Shown here: piece after piece, positions 7,191 through 17,789 of the stretch
How positions within the stretch are numbered: the stretch's first letter is position 1
How the letters are laid out: each line of letters begins with the position of its first letter
DNA from: Denitrovibrio sp.
GTDB taxonomy: Bacteria > Chrysiogenota > Deferribacteres > Deferribacterales > Geovibrionaceae
Assembly (NCBI GenBank): GCA_002869185.1
Contig: PKTN01000001.1
Coordinates: 682,001-746,000, forward strand
Reading direction: 5' to 3'
Length of the DNA stretch: 64,000 nucleotides
Program-made: the position numbers and the translations under genes
The notes under the pieces: generated by a model
Told to the model about the DNA's origin: nothing
The model's database searches: none
The model's input: only the letters and a program-made list of their open reading frames with translations

Positions 7191-9536
7191 TTAATCAATT
7201 GGAATGTATCTAGATATTACTTTATATTGCTCTTTAGAAAGTTCTTTTACAGAATAATTAAATTGTATTTTATTTTCATCAATATCATCAACATAGTGCT
7301 TTATCCATTCTATATCATCAAATCCAAAACCGTAACGAATAAGCCATATTTCTTTGGTATCATCGGTACGATATCTAACAAAATTCTTCATAGCTAAAGC
7401 TCTATTATCTTTATACTTTTCATAATATTTTATTAATGCACCACATATAGGATCAGCAATTGACAAAGAAACAACCTTGTCAAGATAATCGTAAGTATCA
7501 TATACGAGAGTATCATAATCAATATCTTTAATCTTAGTCCTAGGGAATAAATTAAATGAAATTAATTGTGAATTCGGTAATGGAAAAGCTCTTGGACTCC
7601 TTCTTACCATCAATTTATTAATTTCTTTCTCTCCTTCTGTATTTTTAATTTCACCATTTTTGACTTTTCGTATTATCTCTTTTTCATCTTGTTTTCTTGC
7701 TAAATAGTACAACCTCAATGAAATTATCTCTTTAAATGATTTGCCCTGTATTCGCCATAGCAAAACAGGAATTGAGGCACTTAATACTTCTTTTTCATAT
7801 CTTGTAATCTCAGTTCTTCTTAAATGCGAGACAAAAATATTCCTAAATGAAGTCTTAATTTTAGTACGCACACTATTTTTTATATAATAGTAGGATGCAC
7901 CCGTCACTGGAACATTATCTTTCAGCAGATTATCTAAAATGAACTCTACGTCTTTAAATACTTCATCAGTAGTTAATCTTTCAATTTGATTTTCAGTAAG
8001 TTGTAAATCATCGTCAAAACTATCATCTTTTATTGCTTTTGCTATATCAACGTAGTCGATTTGTAAATCATCAAAATCATCATCCAATAAAGAAGAGTTT
8101 GATAATTTAGGTGTACCAAGATATCTTTCTTTGAAAGTTTGCATATTCTTTTCTTTTACAATGACATATCCGTAATCAAAAACATCTTTCTTTTGAGTTG
8201 TTCTTCCAGCTCTTCCAATTAGGTTCTTCATAGATAGTGCCTTTGCTTCGTCATCGCCATCAAAATAAAAATTATCTATCAAAACAATATCAAAAGGCAT
8301 ATTTATACCTTGTGTTAAAGTTGATGTTGCGAAACAAATACGAGCATACCCATTGTTTATAAAATCTTCTACCAACAGTCTCGCTTTTAGAGGCATAGAA
8401 CCGTGATGAGTGACTATTCCATGCTTCATTTGGTTTATTAGATTAGAATATTTTGTTCTATCTGTTGCACCAATGTACTCTTTAAGTGTATCTATTATTT
8501 TTAAAGCATTTATGTCTGTAATCTTTGGGCACATTTCAATGTATTTTGCAAAATCTATTAAATATTTACCCTCATAAATTTTATTTTTAGAAACGTAGAC
8601 ATACAACGTGCCGTTATTTTTTAAGATTTCTTCAATTATATCAGCCTCTATCTCCATATTAAACATCTCATCATATGGTGAAAAAAAGCTCAAACCTTTA
8701 TCACTTATTTTCATAAACATTTTACCGACAGCAACTTGTTTATAATTTACAGCATTAGAATTTGAATAAAATTGATGTTTATTCAACTGAGCTTCTGGAT
8801 TTGCAATGAATGGATGTGCAAAAATTTTCTTTGCATCAGGAACCAATTTATCAACACGCCTTACAAAGGCATCAAATCTTAACCCTCTCAATCCACTTTC
8901 TGAAATTTGAGCTTCGTCAAATAAAAATAATTTAATATTAAGATCATTAATATATTTAAATAGCTCAACACCTCTTTCAGGAGTAATAATGAAAATTCTT
9001 CTATCCGTATTTTCTTTATTTATAACATCTATAAACTGCAAAACTAAAACATTGTGATCATTCTCGAGTATTTCTAAAACTTTATTCATATATTCAGCAA
9101 TTAAAGCCCTAGATGGTAAAACAATGACAATATCTCCACTTTCATTTTTAATAAGCTCCCTAAACAAATGAGATTTTCCTGCACTCGTAGGAGCCGAAAA
9201 AGAAAAATACTTTTTCTCATATATATTTCTAAAAATACTAGCCTGAACAGGGGTATATAGTTGTCCAGTATCTTCTTTTATGGCATCTAAAAAGACTGAG
9301 TAAATTTTCCCCCTTAAGGTTTCAGGCTCAGTAGTCTTATAAAAGCTACCAAGTAAATACATAAGTTCATTTTCAAATTCTTTAAATTTAGTAGGGTTAT
9401 TTAATTTAGCGTGTGCAAGTAACTCAAGGATTGAAAGATCAACAGGTCCCTCAATATGAATTTGATTCAATATATTCACTAGTACACTATAATCATTGTT
9501 ATATATATGAGTTAATTTAGACATCAATAGAAACAC
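7191..9536 (-). CDS. SF2 helicase, HamB/AbpB-like (Hachiman-type defence)
   Basis: Walker A APTSAGKS, Walker B LFDEAQ, motif VI-type NLIGRAGR; overlaps the DUF1837-type gene. Confidence 0.8.
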   Translation of the reverse strand: MFLLMSKLTHIYNNDYSVLVNILNQIHIEGPVDLSILELLAHAKLNNPTKFKEFENELMYLLGSFYKTTEPETLRGKIYSVFLDAIKEDTGQLYTPVQASIFRNIYEKKYFSFSAPTSAGKSHLFRELIKNESGDIVIVLPSRALIAEYMNKVLEILENDHNVLVLQFIDVINKENTDRRIFIITPERGVELFKYINDLNIKLFLFDEAQISESGLRGLRFDAFVRRVDKLVPDAKKIFAHPFIANPEAQLNKHQFYSNSNAVNYKQVAVGKMFMKISDKGLSFFSPYDEMFNMEIEADIIEEILKNNGTLYVYVSKNKIYEGKYLIDFAKYIEMCPKITDINALKIIDTLKEYIGATDRTKYSNLINQMKHGIVTHHGSMPLKARLLVEDFINNGYARICFATSTLTQGINMPFDIVLIDNFYFDGDDEAKALSMKNLIGRAGRTTQKKDVFDYGYVIVKEKNMQTFKERYLGTPKLSNSSLLDDDFDDLQIDYVDIAKAIKDDSFDDDLQLTENQIERLTTDEVFKDVEFILDNLLKDNVPVTGASYYYIKNSVRTKIKTSFRNIFVSHLRRTEITRYEKEVLSASIPVLLWRIQGKSFKEIISLRLYYLARKQDEKEIIRKVKNGEIKNTEGEKEINKLMVRRSPRAFPLPNSQLISFNLFPRTKIKDIDYDTLVYDTYDYLDKVVSLSIADPICGALIKYYEKYKDNRALAMKNFVRYRTDDTKEIWLIRYGFGFDDIEWIKHYVDDIDENKIQFNYSVKELSKEQYKVISRYIPID

Positions 9537-10227
9537 CTATAATATATAATTCATTGTATCTAAGAAGTTTTTTAAAGTTATCATCTTTAATTAGGTTATT
9601 AAAAACTATTTCGTGACTCTTTGCGTTAAGACTAAAAGATGCTATGAATGCTTTTTTATCATCGATAAAGTTATCATTTGCATCATCAGACACAAAGTGT
9701 CTAATATCAGCCATATCCTGCAAATCTTTTTCGTCACTTAAAAATTTGTTTATTTGACTTAGTGCTACACCATATGGAGAACCACTAGATGAATATTTTG
9801 CTTCACCAAAAGCAATTAAGGATGTATTAGTTTCAGTGTGAAAATCAAAACTTGGATTACCTGTTATCTTTTTACCAAAAAGTTCTGATAAAATAACTCT
9901 GCTGTGGTTACAGTAGCATTCAAGTACATATTGAGATGAGCATGATACAAAGTACTCTCCGGAATCACTAGTAAGCTTATCATCAGATCTCGAAAATATG
10001 TTAGTTACTATTTCCTCAATAGTTGGCTTAGCCCTAGCTAGCAAAGACCTTTGATTAAGAACATCCAAACTAGTTACCCAACTAGTATCCAGTAAATCAT
10101 TAATGATTTCCTGAATTATTGGTGCGACATCCCTAACCTTTACTTCAATTATTTTAACATTGCAATCTGTTTCAAAGTTAATAGACACATCATTTATCTC
10201 AGTAAATTCTAAAAAATTTAACGACAC
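9517..10227 (-). CDS. DUF1837/HamA-like nuclease (Hachiman/AbpA-type defence)
   Basis: 236 aa; nuclease-like core IAFGEAKYSSSGSPYGVALSQINKFL; 20-bp overlap with the downstream helicase gene. Confidence 0.75.
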   Translation of the reverse strand: MSLNFLEFTEINDVSINFETDCNVKIIEVKVRDVAPIIQEIINDLLDTSWVTSLDVLNQRSLLARAKPTIEEIVTNIFSRSDDKLTSDSGEYFVSCSSQYVLECYCNHSRVILSELFGKKITGNPSFDFHTETNTSLIAFGEAKYSSSGSPYGVALSQINKFLSDEKDLQDMADIRHFVSDDANDNFIDDKKAFIASFSLNAKSHEIVFNNLIKDDNFKKLLRYNELYIIGVSIDV

Positions 10228-10368
10228 TTCACACTCACAAAAGTCATTTATTTAAATAACAATAAAAGTATACACATCATTCTTTAATATGTGAAGCATA
10301 GATACATCTTGGCAATATAGAAGCATACATAATAAACAAAAAGAATTCTAAATATTATTACTACACAT

Positions 10369-10638
10369 TGAATCGCCCCAAGTTTTGTAGACACTTCTGA
10401 GTCATATAAATCTAATTAACAGGAGTGCTTTATGAGTAACAAACGCTATACCGACGAATTTAAAATAGAAGTAGTTAAGCAAGTAACAGAGCAAGGTCAT
10501 TCTACAAGTGACGTGGCTACACGACTATGCATTACAACCAGTAATATTTATAATTGGATCAAGAAATTCGGATCACCTTATTCAAAGTCATTTCAGCAAT
10601 CAAATCAACATTCAGAACCATATTATCTTTACAAATAA
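10369..10638 (+). mobile_element. Truncated IS3-family element (left end plus partial orfA)
   Basis: TGAATCGCCCCAAGTTTTGTAGACACT resembles an IS3-family end; 10432..10638 encodes MSNKRYTDEFKIEVVKQVTEQGHSTSDVATRLCITTSNIYNWIKKFG then loses homology. Confidence 0.85.
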
Positions 10639-10645
10639 TTTTATC

Positions 10646-12340
10646 TTACTCCGGCTTTGGCAATAGAATGCTTACTGATGCACCATCATTTTCATTGCAA
10701 ATAAATAGTTTTCCATGAAAGCTGTCTTCTATAATCACTTTACTCATATAGAGACCTATACCAGTCCCTTTTGATTTAGTAGTGAAATATGGAAAAAACA
10801 CCTTATCCATCAATTTGTCAGGTATACCGCCGGCATTATCACTGATTTTTATAGTAATATAATTCTCGTCCTGAAAAATGTTGATATTTAGATGTTTTCT
10901 TTTTTGATTTACAAGCTGCTCAAGAGCATCCTTTGAGTTTGCAATAATATTGAGAAGCACTTGCTTAAGTTCACTAATACTTCCGTATACAATTAAATGA
11001 TTGTCGTCAAAATCCAAAGAATACGTAATACAATTATGATCAAGCTGAGATTCTAAAATTTTGATAGAGTCCTCGACGGCATTCTTGACTGAGAAATATT
11101 CCTTTTCTTTGTCTGGAGTCATAAACGATCTAAAGTCATCAATTGTGTCTGACATATAATTAACGAGACTATTCAAACGCTCTTCATATTCATGGATATC
11201 TTCTTTCGGCAACCCATCGTCTATCATTTGGAAAACACTTTGGATGGATAGCCCTAGTGAATTTAGAGGTTGCTTCCACTGGTGTGCAATGGCATTAACA
11301 ATATTACCCAAATCTGAAATCTTTTTCTGTTCAAGGATTAACCTTTCGTTTTTAAGATTTTTCTGGGTCTCCTCATCGACCTTTACAGTAAGAGTCTCGT
11401 TAAGTTTAATCAGCTCTTTCTCGACTCTTTTAATATCTGATATGTCATTCACAATCATACAAAGACCTTTGAATTTTGAACTCACATCAAGTAGTCTGGT
11501 AAAAAGAAGTTCATAATAAAAATATTCGCCATTCTGTTCAAAATCTAATGTCTTGGTAAATATATTTTTATCAGATAAAATTGCCTCTTCAACAATAGGT
11601 TTTAAATAATCTGGCAAAACTGCTCGTTTTTCTGAGTAATAATCTGCCCCAGGGACGGCATCTGGATTTGAAAGCAAGGATGCTTCGAAGTTTGAATGTA
11701 TTAACTCGTTTTTTGCATCAAACACAAAAACAGGCTCGTGCAAACTCTCAAAAATGGTAAGAAATTTATTTTTTTCGTTTGCAAGTTTTGTATTTTCCTC
11801 CAGGAGAGACTTCCTGTAATCATCATCACCTTTAGATATCCATTCGTCTATAAATGCAATTTCTACCTTATCAAAAAAAGTATTAATATCAGAAAGATGT
11901 ACTGCTTCATCTTCATAAAAGCTCTCACGTATAAAATCTTCGTATGTTTTACGGTAGTACTTAAACAGTCCCATAAACAAGCTTATACTGATACCTCTGT
12001 CTCTGTGTCGTATGGCTTCTATTTTACCAAATTCTGTGGAGGGGTCTCTTGTCGATTTATCGAAATTTGAGTTAATTGATGTAACGTTTTCTTCATTAGC
12101 GTATTTCTCAAGTGAATAAGTTATACCCTCTATAGATGCACGCCATGCTTCTGTAAGAGTAGACGTATACTGAGTATAGTTATGCTCAGTTGCATACCAT
12201 AGAATCCGTTCCATCAACCATATCTCATTCTCTTTCAGTTTTTCAATGAATATTTTTTGCATAAAATACCTTATATTATCAAATGATAACCCTTCAGATG
12301 ACCAAAATCGAATCATAGAAGTAATACACAATTTTATCAC
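10646..12340 (-). CDS. PAS-domain sensor histidine kinase
   Basis: HQWKQPLNSLGLSIQ H-box, ISDNAGGIPDKLMDKVFFPYFTTKSKGTGIGLYMSK N/G boxes; the start is probably 12262. Confidence 0.92.
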   Translation of the reverse strand: MIKLCITSMIRFWSSEGLSFDNIRYFMQKIFIEKLKENEIWLMERILWYATEHNYTQYTSTLTEAWRASIEGITYSLEKYANEENVTSINSNFDKSTRDPSTEFGKIEAIRHRDRGISISLFMGLFKYYRKTYEDFIRESFYEDEAVHLSDINTFFDKVEIAFIDEWISKGDDDYRKSLLEENTKLANEKNKFLTIFESLHEPVFVFDAKNELIHSNFEASLLSNPDAVPGADYYSEKRAVLPDYLKPIVEEAILSDKNIFTKTLDFEQNGEYFYYELLFTRLLDVSSKFKGLCMIVNDISDIKRVEKELIKLNETLTVKVDEETQKNLKNERLILEQKKISDLGNIVNAIAHQWKQPLNSLGLSIQSVFQMIDDGLPKEDIHEYEERLNSLVNYMSDTIDDFRSFMTPDKEKEYFSVKNAVEDSIKILESQLDHNCITYSLDFDDNHLIVYGSISELKQVLLNIIANSKDALEQLVNQKRKHLNINIFQDENYITIKISDNAGGIPDKLMDKVFFPYFTTKSKGTGIGLYMSKVIIEDSFHGKLFICNENDGASVSILLPKPE

Positions 12341-12618
12341 TTTGTATAATAGTAATCAAATACAATAACCTGAATTCAATGCTTAAATGAGAAATACTGC
12401 TTGGCGAGTAAGTTAATATTTAAATATCACGCTATTACCTCAATATCCTTTTCACACTGGAAGTGCTTTATCTTTTTTTTACTAATTATTAACTGAGTTA
12501 ACATATTAAACAGTCACATATTATATCTACCAAAAGGTTATAAACTTCAGTTCAGTTTTTTCTCATTTTCACTTACAAGTATAGTCAATTAGCATTACAA
12601 TTACTTAGAGGTGTGCAT

Positions 12619-14904
12619 ATGAAACGATTATTTTTTCTATCCCTGTTTACTGTCTTTTTCCTATTTGGTTGTGGTGGTGGTGGCGGAAGCTCAACATCTG
12701 CTGTCGCTGACACTCCTACACTAACTAATTCTGGCGTAGCAGTTGACCCCTATCTTGAGGGAGCAATATTTTGCATAGATGAAAACCTAAATGGAACCTG
12801 TGACGCAGGCGAACCTGAATCCACAGCAAGTAATGCTAACGGAGTTTTCACATTCACTGATGAAGTTCCAGATGATGCTGTAGTACTTATGAAAACTGCT
12901 GGCACACATAATGGAGTACCCTATCAGTTTAGCAAGATGACAGCTAGATACAATGGAGGCGATCTTATTATCTCTCCCCTGACAACACTTTTAGCAAGAG
13001 ATCTTACAGAAGAGCAGATAGTCACCCTACTCGACCCATCGGGAACTATTGGTCTTTCTGTTGATGATATAGGAACCGACCCAGTGGCTGTGCTCACAGC
13101 TATTACAGGATCGATAACAGATGAAGCACTCGCTTCTGTTAGAGCTTCAATAGGGGCATATATGCTCCTTCGCATGATAGAGAACAATCCAACACTCGCT
13201 GACCTAAATGGTGAGGATTTGGTAAATAATGCAGATGTTCAGGCTATTGCTGAGCAAATGATGACATTCATCACAGAAACAATCACAGCGGCTAAAATAG
13301 CTGAAATCCAAGCACTTATCCCTACTGGTAGTGATATCCCAGATGTTGATATTATGGATGTTATATATACTGCTGTAACAGTTTGCGAACATGTTATGGA
13401 GCTTAGTGAAGCTGAATATGCATCCAGCGGTAACATAGGTCAGGCGATGGCAGCTGTTCAACAGTTCAAAAACACTGAGCTTGATGATTACTTAGAAAAT
13501 ATTGCACCTGCGCAGTTCGTAAACAGACTTATAAATAATAACCAAGTCGCTGCATCACTTATCGAACAACATTTTGGAGAATATGGTCAATTTGCGGCAT
13601 GCCAGCACGGTATACATGCAAATGCTAACGGCTTACCAATGTGCTATACAGACGACGATGACGATGGTGAGTCAGATGACGTTAGTGACATTGAAGATGT
13701 GCAAGACATGATAGCCAATGCTCCTGCTATAGATTATGACTTTGACGATGACAATGCCGATACTGGTTTAGCAGCATCTGGTGTTCTTGAAATATATGGT
13801 AGACTTGTTGCTCCATACTCAGAAGGAGCTTGCTACACTAATGCAATTAGAAATAATGCAAGTTTATTCGTACCTGATGTTGAGTATTACAGATGTGCTC
13901 TTTCTAAGGTTGCAGATGAAGAGCTTATCAGCGCACTAGAAGATGGCGTAATGTATATTAAACTTCTCACTAATAGCTATGAACATAGAGCAAAACTCAC
14001 TCTAAATGGCGACACTGTTACAATGAGCGTCTGTTACGACGATGGTAACCAGCTTGTAGAAGATACTGAAAATACACGTATCAAAATCCAGAAACTGACA
14101 GATGGATATAAAGTAGAAGGGACTATTATCAGAGACAATCATTATATAAATGGTGACAGAAGTGGCGATGTGGCTAGAGGCTCACGTATTTTCGCAAGTG
14201 CAGACACATCTAATGCAGGTAGCGATCTCTATGCTTTTATTGCTCATTACCTAAACGAAGAAGGTACTAACTGTACTGGTAATAGTGGAGCTTCTCTCAC
14301 TGCGGATGATGACCAATGTTTCCTTAGATACGAAGGTAATATCTTAAATGTAGATGCTGACAGTAGTAGACTTGCAGCACCTAGTGTTTCAACCGCTGAT
14401 GCTTATAGTTTAATGAATGGCTTATTCGCAGAGAAAGGATACAACTCTAATGACAACCTATATTATGCAGGCACTTCCTTTGCGACATTAATCAGCGGAG
14501 GGGCTGGCTATACAAAGTATTCACAACCAGTAGCTGCTGGATTTAGCTATGTGCTTTCAGCTGCCGAAACATGGTTAGGTGGCGGGCTTGGAACTAGCTT
14601 CTGGACCACAGGGGTTTCAATATTCCCTAGTGCAATAACTGATAATCTAGACGTTCCAGCAAGAGGCGTAGTTGTTCCAGATATAGAGACACCTTGGGAT
14701 TGCGAAGCTATAGGTGATTTTACATCTATAGACCTTGATGCAGTATCTGATATTTCAGACTGTTCCGTAGCTCCTTTGAATGGTTCGGGGGATGTTACCA
14801 CCTGCTCCGAAGGAACCACATCTGCAAACTTTATAACTCAGATGCAAGAATATCAATGTGATACAACTGACCCACTCACCAATAATGCAGATGACTGTAT
14901 TTAA
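12619..14904 (+). CDS. Large secreted lipoprotein of unknown function
   Basis: MKRLFFLSLFTVFFLFGCGGGGGSS lipobox; Asp-rich stretch TDDDDDGESDD. Confidence 0.8.
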   Translation: MKRLFFLSLFTVFFLFGCGGGGGSSTSAVADTPTLTNSGVAVDPYLEGAIFCIDENLNGTCDAGEPESTASNANGVFTFTDEVPDDAVVLMKTAGTHNGVPYQFSKMTARYNGGDLIISPLTTLLARDLTEEQIVTLLDPSGTIGLSVDDIGTDPVAVLTAITGSITDEALASVRASIGAYMLLRMIENNPTLADLNGEDLVNNADVQAIAEQMMTFITETITAAKIAEIQALIPTGSDIPDVDIMDVIYTAVTVCEHVMELSEAEYASSGNIGQAMAAVQQFKNTELDDYLENIAPAQFVNRLINNNQVAASLIEQHFGEYGQFAACQHGIHANANGLPMCYTDDDDDGESDDVSDIEDVQDMIANAPAIDYDFDDDNADTGLAASGVLEIYGRLVAPYSEGACYTNAIRNNASLFVPDVEYYRCALSKVADEELISALEDGVMYIKLLTNSYEHRAKLTLNGDTVTMSVCYDDGNQLVEDTENTRIKIQKLTDGYKVEGTIIRDNHYINGDRSGDVARGSRIFASADTSNAGSDLYAFIAHYLNEEGTNCTGNSGASLTADDDQCFLRYEGNILNVDADSSRLAAPSVSTADAYSLMNGLFAEKGYNSNDNLYYAGTSFATLISGGAGYTKYSQPVAAGFSYVLSAAETWLGGGLGTSFWTTGVSIFPSAITDNLDVPARGVVVPDIETPWDCEAIGDFTSIDLDAVSDISDCSVAPLNGSGDVTTCSEGTTSANFITQMQEYQCDTTDPLTNNADDCI

Positions 14905-14931
14905 GAATTCATAAATAGACCTAAATGATAT

Positions 14932-14968
14932 AAAGCCCGTTAGCGTTTGTTAGCGGGCTTTTTTTTAT
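14932..14968 (+). terminator. Rho-independent terminator
   Basis: aaagcccgttagc-gtt-tgttagcgggctttttttt hairpin plus T-run. Confidence 0.85.
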
Positions 14969-15007
14969 ATTTTATTGCACAAATACGCTCAAATTGTATA
15001 ATCTGAC

Positions 15008-15583
15008 ATGGATAAATACTTAGAAGTGAGCAAATATATAGATTGGGATACACCAGAGGTAGCTAAAAAGGCGAAAGAGCTCCTGCAGAAGGACAACAAC
15101 GGAACTATCAAGGCGTGTTTCGAGTTTGTGCGTGACGAGATAAAGCACAGCAACGACTATAAGCTAAACCCAATCACTGTGAAAGCATCTGACGTCCTTA
15201 AACATAAAACTGGCTACTGCTATGCAAAGAGCCACCTGCTTGCCGCACTCCTTCGGGCGAACAACATACCTGCAGGGTTATGCTACCAAAGGCTGACAGT
15301 GAGTGACGACGGAACATGCGGAAAGTTTTGTCTACACGGTCTAAACGCTGTTTATCTGAATGATTACGGATGGTATAGGATTGATGCTAGGGGTAACAAA
15401 GAGAATGTATATGCGGTTTTCTCCCCACCAGAAGAGCAGCTAGCATATCCTATAAGGTTTGTAGGTGAAAAGGACTTGCCAGAGATTTGGCATGAACCTC
15501 TTAAGATCGTGACAGACGTTCTAGAATCATATAACGATTATGCTGAAGTCGCTCAGCACTTACCAGACATACAGACTATCTAA
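15008..15583 (+). CDS. Transglutaminase-like domain protein
   Basis: KTGYCYAKSHLLAALLRANNIPAGLCYQRL with Cys, HGLNAVYL His, and YRIDARG Asp. Confidence 0.88.
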   Translation: MDKYLEVSKYIDWDTPEVAKKAKELLQKDNNGTIKACFEFVRDEIKHSNDYKLNPITVKASDVLKHKTGYCYAKSHLLAALLRANNIPAGLCYQRLTVSDDGTCGKFCLHGLNAVYLNDYGWYRIDARGNKENVYAVFSPPEEQLAYPIRFVGEKDLPEIWHEPLKIVTDVLESYNDYAEVAQHLPDIQTI

Positions 15584-15599
15584 ACCTAAAAATGAAAAA

Positions 15600-15622
15600 C
15601 CCCGCCAATCACTCAGCAGGGT
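15600..15622 (-). terminator. Possible minus-strand terminator
   Basis: Minus CCCTGC...GCGGGG followed by TTTTT. Confidence 0.5.
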
Positions 15623-15724
15623 CATTCATACTTCTTAACGTCAACTTGTTAATTGACTCTTTTATCTTAGCATATTTTTAAAAGATTAAAATCCATTTCT
15701 CGCATTTTTGTGATTTTTCACAAT

Positions 15725-15754
15725 AAAAAAAGGGGAAACATCTAAGCTTCCCCC
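15725..15754 (-). terminator. Rho-independent terminator of the TRAP operon
   Basis: Minus GGGGGAAgcttagatgTTTCCCC followed by TTTTTTT. Confidence 0.85.
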
Positions 15755-15793
15755 ATATGTTTTAGTCTATCAAAGCAGATTCACAGATCTAAG

Positions 15794-17143
15794 CTAGAAT
15801 CCTTGGCTAATACCAAAAAACTCTGGCCATACAGCAAGAATAATGAGTACTGCTGCCTGTATAGCGATAAATGGCATAACGCCACGATAAATGTGTGTCG
15901 TTCGAACCTCTGGCGGTGCACAACCTTTTAGGTAAAACAGGCTGAATCCGAACGGAGGTGTCAGGAAAGATGTCTGAAGGTTCATAGCGATCAAAATCGC
16001 AAACCATACAGGATTAATGCCTATTGCCTCTGAAATAGGAACAAGTATCGGCACAATAATATATGAGATTTCGATAAAATCTATAAAAAATCCGAGAACC
16101 ATGATCGCAAGCATGGAAAGAATAAGGAAGCCCCACTTCTCTCCTGGTAGCCCCATCATGAATTCTTCTACTATCATATCTCCACCAGTATATGTGAATA
16201 CCATTGAAAAAGCAGTCGCTCCAACAAGGATACCAAATACCATCGCTGTAACTTTAACTGTTTCAAGTGAAGCATCAAACATCATCTTAAATGAGAATTC
16301 TTTATACATAATAGCAAGTATAATAGCACCAACTCCACCAACAGCAGCTGACTCTGTAGGAGTAGCAACTCCACCAAAAATAGAACCAAGCACAAGTAGG
16401 ATAAGTACTAACGGTGGAACAATAGCTTTAAGAGCAGTAAAAATCTGCTGAAGCTTATTTCCTGTTACTCCCTCTAGTCTTACAGGAGGAGCAGCATCCT
16501 TCTTCACAAAAGCGTAAATAAGAATATATACTATATAAGCACCAACAAGTGTTAACCCTGGCCATACAGCAGCCTGAAAAAGGTCACCAACAGGAACCTG
16601 GAAAACATCCCCGAGAATAATAAGCACAATCGAAGGCGGTATAATCTGCCCAAGCGTTCCCGCAGCACATATAGTACCAGTAGAGAGCTTATTATCGTAT
16701 TTATACTTAATCATAACAGGCAAAGAGATAACACCCATCGCAACAACAGAAGCTCCTACAACACCCGTGGAAGCTGCAAGGAGAGCACCCACAAGTACAG
16801 TACTGATAGCGAGTCCACCTCTGAGCTCACCAAAAAGGAAGCCCATAGACTCGAGAAGTTTCTCTGCTAGGTTAGCTTTTTGCAGGATGATACCCATGTA
16901 TATAAATAACGGAATAGCCATAAGGATTGTGTTGTTCATGATGGCATAGATACGGTGAGGCATGAAGGCGAACATAGTCTTACCTATCTCAAAACCTTCG
17001 AGTATTGTCCCGCCATACATTAATGATTCTGAAAGTCCTGCTATCATACCGAATACAACTGAAACTGCGCCAAATGTAAATGCAACAGGATAACCAAATA
17101 GCAGCATACAAAGTGCCGCAAAAAACATAATGATTCCTATCAT
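15794..17143 (-). CDS. dctM: TRAP transporter large permease (DctM family)
   Basis: 449 aa polytopic, typical DctM sequence (GTLGQIIPPSIVLIILGD, LQTSFLTPPFGFSLFYLKG). Confidence 0.95.
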   Translation of the reverse strand: MIGIIMFFAALCMLLFGYPVAFTFGAVSVVFGMIAGLSESLMYGGTILEGFEIGKTMFAFMPHRIYAIMNNTILMAIPLFIYMGIILQKANLAEKLLESMGFLFGELRGGLAISTVLVGALLAASTGVVGASVVAMGVISLPVMIKYKYDNKLSTGTICAAGTLGQIIPPSIVLIILGDVFQVPVGDLFQAAVWPGLTLVGAYIVYILIYAFVKKDAAPPVRLEGVTGNKLQQIFTALKAIVPPLVLILLVLGSIFGGVATPTESAAVGGVGAIILAIMYKEFSFKMMFDASLETVKVTAMVFGILVGATAFSMVFTYTGGDMIVEEFMMGLPGEKWGFLILSMLAIMVLGFFIDFIEISYIIVPILVPISEAIGINPVWFAILIAMNLQTSFLTPPFGFSLFYLKGCAPPEVRTTHIYRGVMPFIAIQAAVLIILAVWPEFFGISQGF

Positions 17144-17676
17144 TTTACACTCTCCACAGCATCTATTTCTTCATCATTATACTTATTAATAATGTTTAAA
17201 TTCTTCACAATAGTTCCTAAACTGCAAAACATTAAAAGGAAAAATGATCCAGGGACAAAAGCCTTAATTATCCATCTATGGGTGAGACCACCAGGGTCTC
17301 CACTTATTTCGTGAGTACTATAAGCCTCCATAAGAAAATCTATAGACCCAAAAGCAATAAGTAATGAGAAAGGGATAAGAAATACTATAGTACCTACAAG
17401 ATTTATTATAGCTTTCTTCTTTTTGTTAAGGTTATCATAAATAACATCGACTCTAACGTGTCCATCAGCTTTTAATGCATAAGATATTCCCACAAGGAAT
17501 ACTACAGAAAAGATATGCCACTCCAGCTCTTGAAAAGCGATAGAACCAGTTCTAAAGAAATATCTCATAATTACGTCATAAAATACGTTTAGCATCATGA
17601 GTATCATGAGAGTACCTGTAAAATAACCAAGCCAATCAGCAAAACGATCAAAGAATTTTTCTAATTTTAATAACAT
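17140..17676 (-). CDS. dctQ: TRAP transporter small permease (DctQ family)
   Basis: 178 aa, four TM; EWHIFSVVFLVGISYALKADGHVRVDV. Confidence 0.93.
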   Translation of the reverse strand: MLLKLEKFFDRFADWLGYFTGTLMILMMLNVFYDVIMRYFFRTGSIAFQELEWHIFSVVFLVGISYALKADGHVRVDVIYDNLNKKKKAIINLVGTIVFLIPFSLLIAFGSIDFLMEAYSTHEISGDPGGLTHRWIIKAFVPGSFFLLMFCSLGTIVKNLNIINKYNDEEIDAVESVK

Positions 17677-17789
17677 ACATATACCTTTTTATCTTGATTA
17701 AAAATATCAAGAAAAAGGCCGGCTCATCAATATTATAGTAATAAGCCAGCCATTATTTTTATCTTAGACTATGATACCTAAAGTCAATC

